Position numbers and translations under genes: made by a program. Below the pieces are notes generated by a model, which saw only the letters and a list, made by a program, of their open reading frames with translations, searched no databases and was not told the origin of the DNA. Source: Affinundibacterium amnicola (lineage in GTDB: Bacteria > Pseudomonadota > Gammaproteobacteria > Burkholderiales > Burkholderiaceae_D). From it: a stretch of DNA of 64,000 nt. Location of the stretch: assembly GCF_014284275.1 (NCBI RefSeq), contig NZ_JACOFU010000004.1, forward strand, positions 124,001 through 188,000, written 5' to 3'. Below, one piece after another: positions 9,721-18,313 of the stretch (position 1 is its first letter; every line of letters begins with the position of its first letter).

Positions 9721-9748
9721 AAACGCCATCCTCACGATGGCGTTTTTA
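9721..9748 (+). terminator. Rho-independent terminator after the DUF475 gene
   Basis: AAACGCCATC and GATGGCGTTT form a stem around CTCAC, followed by TTATTTG. It lies 20 bp after the stop codon at 9701. Confidence 0.85.
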
Positions 9749-9875
9749 TTTGACGTCGTTGAATCAAATGAAAATGACGACAGTGTGCTGCACATTAATC
9801 AAAGAATAACTTGCCAGTGTCGAAATCAAAAGCTATTCTAAAAACATCGCCCTAAACTAACCCGAAAGAGCCACC

Positions 9876-11036
9876 ATGCGACGCTTGTTGATACTCAGCC
9901 TGCTCTGCTGTAGCCAGCTATTCATGCTCAATGGATGTGTGAGCAAACCTGTACTACAGACTGACGCAGGTCTTTTTCATGATGAACTTTTCACAGCACC
10001 CGCTGAGCCTGTCAGTGCTGAAACTGTCTTCAAGCTCAATCCTGCCATGCAACAATTTCTCGATCGCGAGATCCGCAAGCAATCAAGAATCCACAGCGAT
10101 CAACGTGCCTTGTATATGGCGCTTTATGATGAAGGAAAACTGCGTTTACGTTATGACTCGAGCTATACCAGAAACGCCTCCGACACTTTTGATACACGTT
10201 CCGGCAATTGTTTATCTTTAGTGATTATGACGGCGGCATTTGCCAAGCAGATGGGATTAAAAACAACGTATCAAAAGGTGTTTCTTGAAGAAGAATGGAG
10301 CCGTGCTGGCGAACTATATTTTTCTAGTGAGCACGTCAATATCGTACTCGGCCAAAGAAAATTGGCGATGACCATAGACAATACTGGTTCTGAACCAATG
10401 ATCGTCGATTTTTTACAACGTGGTGAAGCAGCAAATTTGCGTTCGATAGAAATTGACGAGAACACCATCATTGCGATGTTCATGAACAATCGTGCCGCGG
10501 AGGCTTTAGCACGTAATGACTACCATCAAGCCTATTGGTGGGTACGCGCAGCAATCAACGCAGATAATCAATTTGCAGCAGCTTACAATACCCTCGGCGT
10601 TATTTATATGAAACTCAATCAAGCTGAACCTGCGTATCGAGCACTCACCGCCGCATTAGCGCTGAACCCAAAAAGTTTAGTGACGATGTCGAATATGGTA
10701 CAAACGCTCAATGGTCTTGACCGTGTCGCTGAAGCGAATGAATTAAGTCAACGCATGTTCGATGAACAACCCCATCCCCCGTTTCACTTCTTTCAGTTAG
10801 GCTTGGCTGCGATGAATAGAAATGATTATGCAGCGGCGAAATCCTTATTCAAGCGAGAACTTAAACGAGCACCGGATTATCACGAATTTCATTTCTGGTT
10901 AGGATTAGCACATTTCCGCTTAGGTGAAATAGCGGATGCTGAAAAAGAACTCAATCTGGCGAAACAAAACAGCAGCAATCAAAAAGACCTTGCACTATAT
11001 GCTGCCAAGCTCAATTATCTGAACGCGAGGCGATGA
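9876..11036 (+). CDS. TPR lipoprotein with a transglutaminase-like domain
   Basis: The 386-residue protein starts with a lipoprotein signal peptide ending in the lipobox LNGC (Cys21). Residues 105-170 look like a transglutaminase-like core: Cys112 in SGNCLSL, His153 in EHVNIVLG and Asp168 in IDNTG have the order and spacing of a Cys-His-Asp triad. From about residue 210 to the end there are at least four tetratricopeptide repeats (for example YNTLGVIYMKLNQAEPAYRA and FWLGLAHFRLGEIADAEKE). It is therefore probably an envelope-anchored protein that binds partners through its TPRs. Whether the Cys is catalytic (protease or amidase type) is unknown. It is monocistronic, followed by a strong terminator. 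Confidence 0.75.
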   Translation: MRRLLILSLLCCSQLFMLNGCVSKPVLQTDAGLFHDELFTAPAEPVSAETVFKLNPAMQQFLDREIRKQSRIHSDQRALYMALYDEGKLRLRYDSSYTRNASDTFDTRSGNCLSLVIMTAAFAKQMGLKTTYQKVFLEEEWSRAGELYFSSEHVNIVLGQRKLAMTIDNTGSEPMIVDFLQRGEAANLRSIEIDENTIIAMFMNNRAAEALARNDYHQAYWWVRAAINADNQFAAAYNTLGVIYMKLNQAEPAYRALTAALALNPKSLVTMSNMVQTLNGLDRVAEANELSQRMFDEQPHPPFHFFQLGLAAMNRNDYAAAKSLFKRELKRAPDYHEFHFWLGLAHFRLGEIADAEKELNLAKQNSSNQKDLALYAAKLNYLNARR

Positions 11037-11070
11037 ATATTGAATCAATATCGGGAATCACTGGTAAACA

Positions 11071-11099
11071 AAAAACTGCCAAGCTAGTTGGCAGTTTTT
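11071..11099 (+). terminator. Rho-independent terminator after the TPR lipoprotein gene
   Basis: AAAAACTGCCAA and TTGGCAGTTTTT form a 12-bp stem around GCTAG. It lies 34 bp after the stop and could act in both directions, also closing the minus-strand gene ending at 11269. Confidence 0.88.
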
Positions 11100-11268
11100 G
11101 AAAAATCAAAAGCAAAATACGCAAATACACAACGCGAATGCTTCTAAAACCAAATAGATAAGCCAATCACCTTAGATCAGCCTATTTACTCGTTTTGTCT
11201 TGACTAAACTGTATTCGTTTCAATCTAGTTCAATGCAGTTCAATTCTACATCCGCTAGCAGTACCTAA

Positions 11269-11592
11269 TCAGGCTGCGAGAAAAACTGGTGCTTTGGCAA
11301 CTGCTGCCATGCGAACTGCAGGCATCTCTGCCAAATGTGTCGCACCGCTCATCAATTCAGCAATACGATCTGTCAAAGCCGATTCTTGCGTCGCTAGTTG
11401 GAAATGTGCAGGGCGTTGCGTTTGTACGATACCCCAACGAACAATAGGAGAACGTCCACTGCCATCCAATAAAGCATGGTCACGCAACCATTGCTCAAAG
11501 AAACGGGTCGGCATATTGCTCTCAACCCAGATCAGATGATCTGATGTCATCAATTTATTGTAAGACGGGCGGACTAAGATTTCGTAGATCAT
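11269..11592 (-). CDS. Conserved-looking hypothetical protein, 107 aa
   Basis: I do not recognise this protein. It is a compact 107-residue soluble-looking polypeptide with several aromatic and charged residues (for example LIWVESNMPTRFFEQWLRDH) and an Ala-rich C-terminus. It begins at an ATG with a strong AGGGAG ribosome-binding site 8 bases upstream, which supports a real gene over the antisense 81-codon frame. It is alone on the minus strand, separated by a terminator from the upstream cyclodeaminase gene, so it probably has its own promoter in 11593-11750. Confidence 0.6.
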   Translation of the reverse strand: MIYEILVRPSYNKLMTSDHLIWVESNMPTRFFEQWLRDHALLDGSGRSPIVRWGIVQTQRPAHFQLATQESALTDRIAELMSGATHLAEMPAVRMAAVAKAPVFLAA

Positions 11593-11756
11593 TTTGACAA
11601 CTCCCTAAATGTCTTTGTCTTTTATGGATTCGACAAAGCTGCTGTTAGGCAAAAAACGCTATCCGCTTTAGTCCGGTTGACACAAATACTGGCAAATTGC
11701 GTGTTTTTTAAAAAATTTTGTGATTATTTTTGTCGTAAACCACGTTTAAACGCAAA

Positions 11757-11788
11757 AAAAGCCTGAATTTAAAAAAATTCAGGCTTTT
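11757..11788 (-). terminator. Rho-independent terminator after the ornithine cyclodeaminase-family gene
   Basis: AAAAGCCTGAATT and AATTCAGGCTTTT form a 13-bp stem flanked by A and T runs. It lies about 80 bp beyond the end of the gene at 11867 on the minus strand. The rest of 11593-11866 is AT-rich with no other feature seen. Confidence 0.88.
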
Positions 11789-11866
11789 AATAAACTTTTT
11801 ATTTGCGATTAAGTCATTACTAAATCACGACTTATCTTCAGCTCAACGAAGATGTGGCCACGCAAT

Positions 11867-12997
11867 TTAAGATACAAATGCCGGGGTTGTGCGTGTTGTG
11901 ACGCTTGCGGATGAAGTGGAATTGGCATTATCACCGATAAATCCAAATAAATTCTTAGGGTTTTCCATCGCCGGGATCAAAGACAAAGTTTCGCTCATCC
12001 CCATTTCAATTGCCACGTCACGCATAAAACGTAATGCGGAATAGTCTTCTAAAGCAAAGCCAACGGAATCAAAAATAGTCACTTGATCAGGGCTGCTACG
12101 GCCTACTACCTTGCCCGACAATACTGTCCACAATTCCGTCACAGGGAAATCAGCTGGCATTTGTTGCATATCGCCTTCAATACGCGATTGCGGTTCAAAT
12201 TCACAGAACACTGGTCCCATGCGCAAAACGTCAGCATGTAACTCTGTCTTTCCTGGGCAATCACCACCAACACCATTGATGTGCATACCAGGCTCTATCA
12301 TATCTGCGGTAATAATCGTTGCGTTGGTTTTATCGGCAGTGACAGTCGTAATAATATCAACCCCTTTGACCGCCTCTTTGGTGCTAGCAAAGCGTTTGGT
12401 TTGCAAGCCCATTTTGTGCAAATTTGCTTCTAATTTATCAGTCGCTGCACTATCAATATCGAACAAATGGAACATATCGACACCAAGTAAATGGTGGAAT
12501 GCCAAAGCTTGGAAATCACTTTGCGCGCCGTTACCAATGATCGCCATGGTTTTGCAGTTATCACGCGCCAAAGCACGCGCAGCAACCGCAGACATCGCAG
12601 CAGTACGGATAGCCGTCGTCAAAGTCAACTCACTGACCAGTTCTGGCACACCGGTTTCGACATCGGCCAAAACGCCAAATGCCATCACGGTTGGTAAATT
12701 AAAACGATAATTGCTTGGATGGCCGTTCACATATTTAAACGCATACGATTTGTCATCGGCGATCGGCATTAATTCAATCACGCCAACATCAGAGTGATTC
12801 GCAACACGCGCGCATTTGTCGAAAGAATTCCAACGTAAAAAATCTTGATTGATGTAGGAAGCAACGCCAGTAATACAAGCGCCGATACCGCGTTTGTTAA
12901 TAATTTCGGCGACACGTTCTGCGCTTAAATATTGGGTTACAGCACGGCGTGGTGTGATGGTTTGTTGAGATGGTGTTGTGTGGTTTTGCTTACTCAT
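11867..12997 (-). CDS. Ornithine cyclodeaminase / mu-crystallin family protein
   Basis: The 376-residue protein belongs to the ornithine cyclodeaminase/mu-crystallin family of NAD(P)-dependent enzymes. It has a Rossmann segment MAIIGNGAQSDFQALAF near residue 155, a family-typical INGVGGDCPGKTELH stretch near 245 and DSVGFALEDYSALR near 320. The GGDCPGKTEL context is typical of true bacterial ornithine cyclodeaminases, which convert L-ornithine to L-proline and ammonia, but alanine dehydrogenase or other imine reductase activity cannot be excluded. The ATG has GGAGA 7 bases upstream. It is divergent from an Lrp/AsnC regulator at 13250, which makes local amino-acid-responsive control likely. 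Confidence 0.82.
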   Translation of the reverse strand: MSKQNHTTPSQQTITPRRAVTQYLSAERVAEIINKRGIGACITGVASYINQDFLRWNSFDKCARVANHSDVGVIELMPIADDKSYAFKYVNGHPSNYRFNLPTVMAFGVLADVETGVPELVSELTLTTAIRTAAMSAVAARALARDNCKTMAIIGNGAQSDFQALAFHHLLGVDMFHLFDIDSAATDKLEANLHKMGLQTKRFASTKEAVKGVDIITTVTADKTNATIITADMIEPGMHINGVGGDCPGKTELHADVLRMGPVFCEFEPQSRIEGDMQQMPADFPVTELWTVLSGKVVGRSSPDQVTIFDSVGFALEDYSALRFMRDVAIEMGMSETLSLIPAMENPKNLFGFIGDNANSTSSASVTTRTTPAFVS

Positions 12998-13249
12998 TTT
13001 AGTCTCCGTTTATTTGAGGTTTTAATGAGAACTTGCGTAAAATTTCTACAACCAGCTGAGAGAAAACTAAGCACTTCACCGTTGAAAATGACGATAACAA
13101 TTTCCGGTAAATCTCGCTGCAACAACTTTGCGTAAGTTCTTAAAAAATCTTGATGGAAGAATCTTACGGGATGTCGATGTTAAACAGAATCAGCAAAAAT
13201 GTACCAAATTCATCAAATTTCTGCCAAAATGACAGTCTAAATTATCGAA

Positions 13250-13693
13250 ATGCACAAAATGGACGCACTAGACCAACAACTGATTAGCTTATTACGCACC
13301 GATGCCCGAATGAGCATTGCCACGCTTGCACACAAGCTCAAAGTATCACGTGGCACCATTACCAATCGTATTACCAAGCTTGAAGACGATGGCATCATCG
13401 TTGGCTATACAGTTCGTTTGCGACCAGATGCACAACAGAATGAAATTCACGCATGGATTAGCATCGCCGTCGAAGGTAACGAAACCCGTGCAGTCATTGC
13501 TTCATTATTGGGTGAGCCAGGAATAGAAGAAATTCACGACACCAATGGTCGCTGGGATTTATTAGCAAGCTTGCGTGCCACCAATTTATCGGAACTGTCC
13601 TCGGTACTAGAAAGAATACGGCTGATCAAGGCAATCCAAAATACTGAAACGAGTATTCATTTGCAAACCTACCGCACATCCAGCAAAACATAA
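13250..13693 (+). CDS. Lrp/AsnC family transcriptional regulator
   Basis: The 147-residue protein has the Lrp/AsnC layout: an N-terminal winged helix-turn-helix (LDQQLISLLRTDARMSIATLAHKLKVSRGTITNRITKLEDDGII, split here only for description, residues 6-50) and a C-terminal RAM ligand-binding domain. It probably senses an amino acid. It is divergent from the ornithine cyclodeaminase-family gene with 252 bp between them, and most such pairs are regulator and target. An ATG at 13259 is an equally good start, as there is no clear ribosome-binding site before either. Confidence 0.88.
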   Translation: MHKMDALDQQLISLLRTDARMSIATLAHKLKVSRGTITNRITKLEDDGIIVGYTVRLRPDAQQNEIHAWISIAVEGNETRAVIASLLGEPGIEEIHDTNGRWDLLASLRATNLSELSSVLERIRLIKAIQNTETSIHLQTYRTSSKT

Positions 13694-13941
13694 AGCGAAG
13701 ACAATTACAGTGAGTGACTATCCAGTTTCGGCAAATGTTGACGAAAACAATCAAGGATGGACGCGCATCGCATTTATTCCTTTTTTGAAGCGCCCTCTGC
13801 TAACTAAATCACTCTATTGGCCTTATTAGGCACAGTTCCTGCTTATTCCTAAGAATTAATTAAACAACTATTTTGAGTAGTGCCCAGCAATCGCTGGGAT
13901 TAACTAAGATCAATTAGAAATATTAAACATAGGGACGAACA

Positions 13942-14361
13942 ATGAATTTCCTGAAAAAACTGTTAGGTATCGATAAAGAATCTCACGCAAAATCGCCTCT
14001 CAAGAAAACTCCTGAAATTCAGGCAGCAGAGGAACGCATAAAGGCACGTCAAAAGAAAGAAGCCTTAGCAAGCAGCGATAAACAAAGGCGTGAACGTTTA
14101 GTAAAAAACCAAAGCCCGACAGCGAGAGCTTCAGTCAACCAGCCAGTGTCAGCACAGGAAGAACTTCGTCGTTTAGAAAGAAGAGCCCAACAAAATCATA
14201 GCGATAAGCTTCAGGCTGATAGTGGCTTGATGGCAAATAGCAAAATGGATTTATGGCTTAACAGTATTGCGCCAGAAGATCCACCGGATACCATCGCTCC
14301 TCACCTGCGCATTCCAGATACGGTCTTTAACATCGATACCAATAAATTTGAAAAATCCTAA
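13942..14361 (+). CDS. Hypothetical charged protein, 139 aa
   Basis: I do not recognise this protein. It is highly charged and predicted mostly helical or disordered between residues 10 and 100 (Lys/Arg/Glu/Gln-rich, e.g. ERIKARQKKEALASSDKQRR), with a more ordered, Pro-rich C-terminus containing WLNSIAPEDPPDTIAPHLRIP. No signal peptide or membrane segment is visible. AGGGACGAAC precedes the ATG, an acceptable ribosome-binding site. The stop codon is built into a 9-bp hairpin. The 248 bp upstream (13694-13941) hold no recognisable feature beyond a possible promoter. Confidence 0.6.
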   Translation: MNFLKKLLGIDKESHAKSPLKKTPEIQAAEERIKARQKKEALASSDKQRRERLVKNQSPTARASVNQPVSAQEELRRLERRAQQNHSDKLQADSGLMANSKMDLWLNSIAPEDPPDTIAPHLRIPDTVFNIDTNKFEKS

Positions 14362-14380
14362 GCGCATCTGCATGCGCTTA
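14359..14380 (+). other. Hairpin overlapping the stop codon
   Basis: TAAGCGCAT and ATGCGCTTA form a perfect 9-bp stem around CTGC, and the first three bases are the stop codon of the preceding gene. There is no U-run after it, so it may protect the mRNA 3' end or be a weak terminator. The rest of 14381-14642 is low-complexity (many TCATC/CTCAT tracts) with nothing else recognised. Confidence 0.5.
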
Positions 14381-14642
14381 AATGCGTGTAAATGCTAGAA
14401 GCAATTTACAAGTAGTAGATACATTCATTTAGCGAATTTTCCTACGCGCGGTGCGCAATGATTTTTCTTCTATCATTGTTCATCACTCATCTCTCATCGC
14501 TCATGAATTAATAAGCTACGCATCGTCCGCGAACCAGTCCGATCTAGCAGTTCGCATGTCACATCCCCGTCATCAAAGCTTGAAACAATCTGCGGTTTAT
14601 CTAGCGCGGTTTTTCATTTCATTTTTCTGACCAAGGACATTC

Positions 14643-16307
14643 ATGCAGAACGCAAGTAAACGCCACTCATTGGCATCATTAATGGCATCACTTATTATTC
14701 CGATCTCACTTTTGAGCGGCTGCGGTGGCAATAGCGATGACACCAAAGAGACGCCAATTCCAGTTGCACCAACGCCAGTCAGCATGACGATGGAAAAAAT
14801 CGGCAGCTATGACGGCGCTGCGCTTGGTGCAGCCGAAATTACGGCATTTGATCCGGCTAGTAAACGCCTATTTGTTGTTAATGGCGCCAATGGTTCCGTT
14901 GATGTACTTGATTTAAGCACACCGACTGCGCCCAAGTTAATTAGCACCATTAATATCAGCAGTCTCGGCGGTGGTGTGAATAGCGTTGCGATACATGATG
15001 GCTTGGTTGCCCTTGCAATCGAAGGAAAATTGAAGACTTCAACAGGTGTAGTCGCATTCTATAATGCGGCGGATCTAAAGCTATTACATTCCGTCACAGT
15101 CGGCGCGTTGCCTGATATGCTGACATTTACTTCTGACGGAAAAATGCTGATTGTGGCAAACGAAGGAGAACCGAACAGTTATGGCTTAGCTGATTCGGTT
15201 GATCCTGAAGGTTCGGTCAGTGTCATCACCGTCAATCGCACTGGCACCTCGACAGTCAGCACTGCTGACTTCAAATCCTATATCGGTAAAGAAGCAGAAT
15301 TGCGCGCAAGCGGTGTTCGTATTTATGGTCCTGGCGCCAATGCTGCGCAAGATCTGGAACCAGAATACATCGCGATTAGTGCTGATAACAAAACTGCCTA
15401 TGTCACGCTGCAAGAAAATAATGCGATTGCGATTGTCGATATCGCTAGCGCAAAAGTCACTGCAATCAAGCCATTGGGCTTTAAAAGTCACAATGTTGCG
15501 GGTGCAGGTTTAGATGCTAGTGATGAGGATGGCGGCACCAACACCAACAGCGGCACACCCGTCGTCAAAATTGCTCCACAACCAGTTAAGGGTATGTATC
15601 TGCCTGATGCAATTGCACGCTATACAGTCAATGGTAGTACTTACCTGATCACCGCGAATGAAGGTGACGCGCGCGCTGATTGGCCGGGATTTAACGAAGA
15701 GACGCGTGTGGCCACCCATTGCAAATTAGGTTTAGACCCCGCAGTATTCGGCAGCGAAGCGACTAATTTATTATTTGATTCTAACCTCGGTCGTCTGCGC
15801 ATCACGACTACACCGAACGGTGGTAGTGCAGGTAAAAATGCCGCAGGATTGTGTACAGAATTGTTTGCGTTTGGCGCACGTTCATTCTCAATCTGGTCCA
15901 GCGATATCGTCAGAGTATTTGATTCAGGCGACGACCTCGAACAACGCACGAAAGCGCTCAGCAATGTCGCTTTCAACGCCAGCCATGACAATAATACGCT
16001 CGATGGACGCAGTGCCAGCAAAGGTCCAGAGCCTGAAGGTGTTGTTGTCGGCACTTTCGGCAATAAGACTTTTGCGTTTATTGGTATGGAACGGGTCGGT
16101 GGCGTAATCGTGTATGACGTGAGCAATCCAACAGCACCAACTTATGTCACTTACCTCAATACTCGCAATGCCTTAACTGGCGATCGTGGCCCTGAAGGAT
16201 TAGCACTAATTCCTGCAGACAAATCACCAAATAGCAAACCTTTACTGATCGTTGGTAACGAAGTCAGCGGCACAACAGTGGTGTTCCAATTGAATTTAGT
16301 TTATTGA
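14643..16307 (+). CDS. Choice-of-anchor-I-type beta-propeller lipoprotein
   Basis: The 554-residue protein opens with a lipoprotein signal peptide (lipobox LSGC, about Cys27). The mature part has repeated beta-propeller-like blades: FDPASKRLFVVNGANGSVDVLDLS, MLIVANEGEPNSYG, NKTAYVTLQENNAIAIVDIA, LITANEGDARAD and FIGMERVGGVIVYDVS. The paired ANEGE/ANEGD and PEG(L/V) motifs are characteristic of the 'choice-of-anchor I' family, often annotated as alkaline-phosphatase-like although catalysis is unproven. It would be anchored to an envelope membrane facing outwards. It stands alone and is followed by a terminator. Family placement is from memory of motifs; the function is not established. Confidence 0.72.
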   Translation: MQNASKRHSLASLMASLIIPISLLSGCGGNSDDTKETPIPVAPTPVSMTMEKIGSYDGAALGAAEITAFDPASKRLFVVNGANGSVDVLDLSTPTAPKLISTINISSLGGGVNSVAIHDGLVALAIEGKLKTSTGVVAFYNAADLKLLHSVTVGALPDMLTFTSDGKMLIVANEGEPNSYGLADSVDPEGSVSVITVNRTGTSTVSTADFKSYIGKEAELRASGVRIYGPGANAAQDLEPEYIAISADNKTAYVTLQENNAIAIVDIASAKVTAIKPLGFKSHNVAGAGLDASDEDGGTNTNSGTPVVKIAPQPVKGMYLPDAIARYTVNGSTYLITANEGDARADWPGFNEETRVATHCKLGLDPAVFGSEATNLLFDSNLGRLRITTTPNGGSAGKNAAGLCTELFAFGARSFSIWSSDIVRVFDSGDDLEQRTKALSNVAFNASHDNNTLDGRSASKGPEPEGVVVGTFGNKTFAFIGMERVGGVIVYDVSNPTAPTYVTYLNTRNALTGDRGPEGLALIPADKSPNSKPLLIVGNEVSGTTVVFQLNLVY

Positions 16308-16354
16308 GTTCAATCGACGCTAGACTTGATTTAGAAGCTAAGGCATACAAAGTA

Positions 16355-16378
16355 AAAGCCTCCTTCGCGGGAGGCTTT
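16355..16378 (+). terminator. Rho-independent terminator after the beta-propeller lipoprotein gene
   Basis: AAAGCCTCC and GGAGGCTTT form a 9-bp stem around TTCGCG, followed by GTTATTTCC. It lies about 47 bp past the stop codon. Confidence 0.85.
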
Positions 16379-16460
16379 GTTATTTCCGAGCTCAATCTAA
16401 ACACGCGCGACCTTATATTTTTGCCTCACTCAATACATCGCAAGCTGATATACAAACTGA

Positions 16461-17255
16461 CTATTCCCATGCAGCCTGGGGGATGATCCCCAAGCCTTTA
16501 AATACAGGCTTACTAAACCAGTAACCTTGCATCAAACTGATGCCGGTCGAAAAAAGAAAATCACGCTCAGCACGGGTCTCAATACCTTCCGCTAACAATT
16601 GAATGTTCAATTCTTCGCAGATAGTGGCAATCCCTTTGACGATTGCTTGACGCGCTTTATCTGCATCAATACCACGCACCAAATCCATATCAATTTTAAT
16701 GATATCTGGCTGATATTCTGACAGTAAATTCAAGCCAGCATACCCGGCACCAAAATCATCAATCGCAGTTCTAAAACCAAAATTGCGATACTGTCTAAAA
16801 ATATTGACCAGATGAGGGCGATCTTGTACGCGTTCACCCTCAGTAACTTCAAATATAATTCTTTCAATTGGAAAGTTATGCTCGCGCGCAGCCTCAAACG
16901 TGGTTCGAATACACACTTCTGGTTTATACACAGCGTTGGGCAAAAAATTGATCGACAAAAATTCCTGCATTTCCAAGCGTCCTGCGCCCTGCACTGCTTT
17001 TACACGACATAATTGATCGAAGCGGTAACGATTACTATCATTCACCTGCGCCAAAATACTCGCGGCCGATTCACCATTCGGCCCACGAACGAGCGCCTCA
17101 TGTCCAAAAATTGTTCGCGACGCAAAATCAACAATCGGCTGATAAGCAAATTCAAACGCCAACTCAAATGGCGTATCACTTCGACAACCGCCGCATGGTT
17201 CGACTGTGTCCACCTCGGTGGATTCAGTAGGAAAGATAGGGAAAATTGAAGTCAT
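16461..17255 (-). CDS. EAL-domain cyclic-di-GMP phosphodiesterase
   Basis: The 264-residue protein is almost entirely a single EAL domain, which hydrolyses cyclic di-GMP to pGpG. Conserved catalytic and metal positions are visible: the EAL signature EALVRG, NFLP, the Glu in FEVTEGE, the double Asp in AIDDFGAGYAGL, the Lys in IIKIDMDL and the Glu in LLAEGIET. The set looks complete, so it is probably active. The short N-terminus contains a CGGC pair (near residues 22-25) of unknown role. No signal peptide or membrane segment is visible. A 72-bp MITE ends or begins 34 bp upstream of its start, inside its likely promoter. Confidence 0.9.
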   Translation of the reverse strand: MTSIFPIFPTESTEVDTVEPCGGCRSDTPFELAFEFAYQPIVDFASRTIFGHEALVRGPNGESAASILAQVNDSNRYRFDQLCRVKAVQGAGRLEMQEFLSINFLPNAVYKPEVCIRTTFEAAREHNFPIERIIFEVTEGERVQDRPHLVNIFRQYRNFGFRTAIDDFGAGYAGLNLLSEYQPDIIKIDMDLVRGIDADKARQAIVKGIATICEELNIQLLAEGIETRAERDFLFSTGISLMQGYWFSKPVFKGLGIIPQAAWE

Positions 17256-17288
17256 GTTATCAACCTATGTGCGCGATACTTCATACAA

Positions 17289-17360
17289 GAGACTTCTGCA
17301 CAACCGTAGCGAGCGGTCGAAGTTTGAATCGAGAAGCGCAGTAGGTTGTGCAGAGGTCTC
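17289..17360. mobile_element. 72-bp MITE with 17-bp terminal inverted repeats
   Basis: The left end GAGACTTCTGCACAACC (17289-17305) and the right end GGTTGTGCAGAGGTCTC (17344-17360) are inverted repeats with one mismatch. The 5-bp sequence TACAA occurs immediately outside both ends (17284-17288 and 17361-17365), as expected for a target-site duplication. It has no coding capacity and would have moved with a transposase supplied in trans. The ends recall those of some IS5-like elements, but that is from memory. The rest of 17256-17560 holds nothing else recognised. Confidence 0.85.
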
Positions 17361-17560
17361 TACAAATGATTGTTCCAATAGAATAGTTCAACTCAACTAT
17401 ATGTCAGATTTTCTGCTTAAATCAAGCTGAATATTTTTCAAAAAAGCCACTCAATACCAAGATCCGCGATCCAATGTTGAACACATCACTACACAGGTAA
17501 ATGAATCTTTTAATCTAATAAAAAACAACATCGGCAAGGACGATTTCCCAATCTTCAACA

Positions 17561-18274
17561 TCAGCTTTGAAGAATCTTTGCGACATCATCTTTATAAACC
17601 CGACCAACTGGAATCACTACTTCACCTAGATGCACTTCATTTGCTTTCACGAGGGTGATTCCACTATGCGCAACGATATAGGAACGGTGCACGCGGCTAA
17701 ATTTTTGTTTCGGTAAGATCTTCTCAAAGTCAGAAATTTTCATCTGACTAAGTATATGTCCGCCGGTATGATAAACAGAAGTGAAGTTTCCGTTTGCCTT
17801 AATATAAATCAGCTTATCCAACGCTAACTGATGCTGCTTTCTATCATCCTTAATAAAGATGGTCTTTGAATCTGCGTGGTGGGATTCAAGCAATTTTTCT
17901 TGTATCGCCTTGACTCTCTTCAAATCCTGCAGCACTTTTTCTACCGCAATAGAAAAGCGAGAAGCATTGAAAGGTTTCAATAAGTAATCGGTAATCGCGT
18001 ACTCATAGCTTTCCAAAGCATATTCTTTGTGAGCAGAGACAATAATGACATAAGGTCGCTTATCGAGTGTCTGTAAGAATTCAAATCCGGTTAATCCAGG
18101 CATTTGAATATCTAAGAAAACCAAATCGACCTTATTTTTTTCCAAAACAGAATGGGCGTCATTCGCACGAAAAACACTGCCAACAAAATCAAGCGTGCCA
18201 AAATCGTCCGCAAATTTTCGTATCAAAGTATGAACGATGGGTTCATCATCTATGATTAAATAGTTCAATCTCAT
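17561..18274 (-). CDS. LytTR-family response regulator
   Basis: The 237-residue protein has an N-terminal CheY-like receiver (acidic pair Asp9/Asp10, phospho-acceptor Asp55 in LVFLDIQMPG, Lys in LLKPF near 108) and a C-terminal LytTR DNA-binding domain from about residue 140 (IFIKDDRKQHQLALDKLIYI, then FSRVHRSYIVAH). It is the cognate regulator of the kinase encoded 39 bp upstream on the same strand. The most likely target is the divergent ABC transporter beginning at 19317, since this pairing is frequent. Confidence 0.92.
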   Translation of the reverse strand: MRLNYLIIDDEPIVHTLIRKFADDFGTLDFVGSVFRANDAHSVLEKNKVDLVFLDIQMPGLTGFEFLQTLDKRPYVIIVSAHKEYALESYEYAITDYLLKPFNASRFSIAVEKVLQDLKRVKAIQEKLLESHHADSKTIFIKDDRKQHQLALDKLIYIKANGNFTSVYHTGGHILSQMKISDFEKILPKQKFSRVHRSYIVAHSGITLVKANEVHLGEVVIPVGRVYKDDVAKILQS

Positions 18275-18313
18275 GCAAAAACTCTTGGCATTCTCAAAGA
18301 AAAATAGGTTAAC

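Noticed and set aside
14359-14380. Hairpin at the stop codon as an intrinsic terminator
   Set aside because: No T-run follows; listed only as a hairpin.
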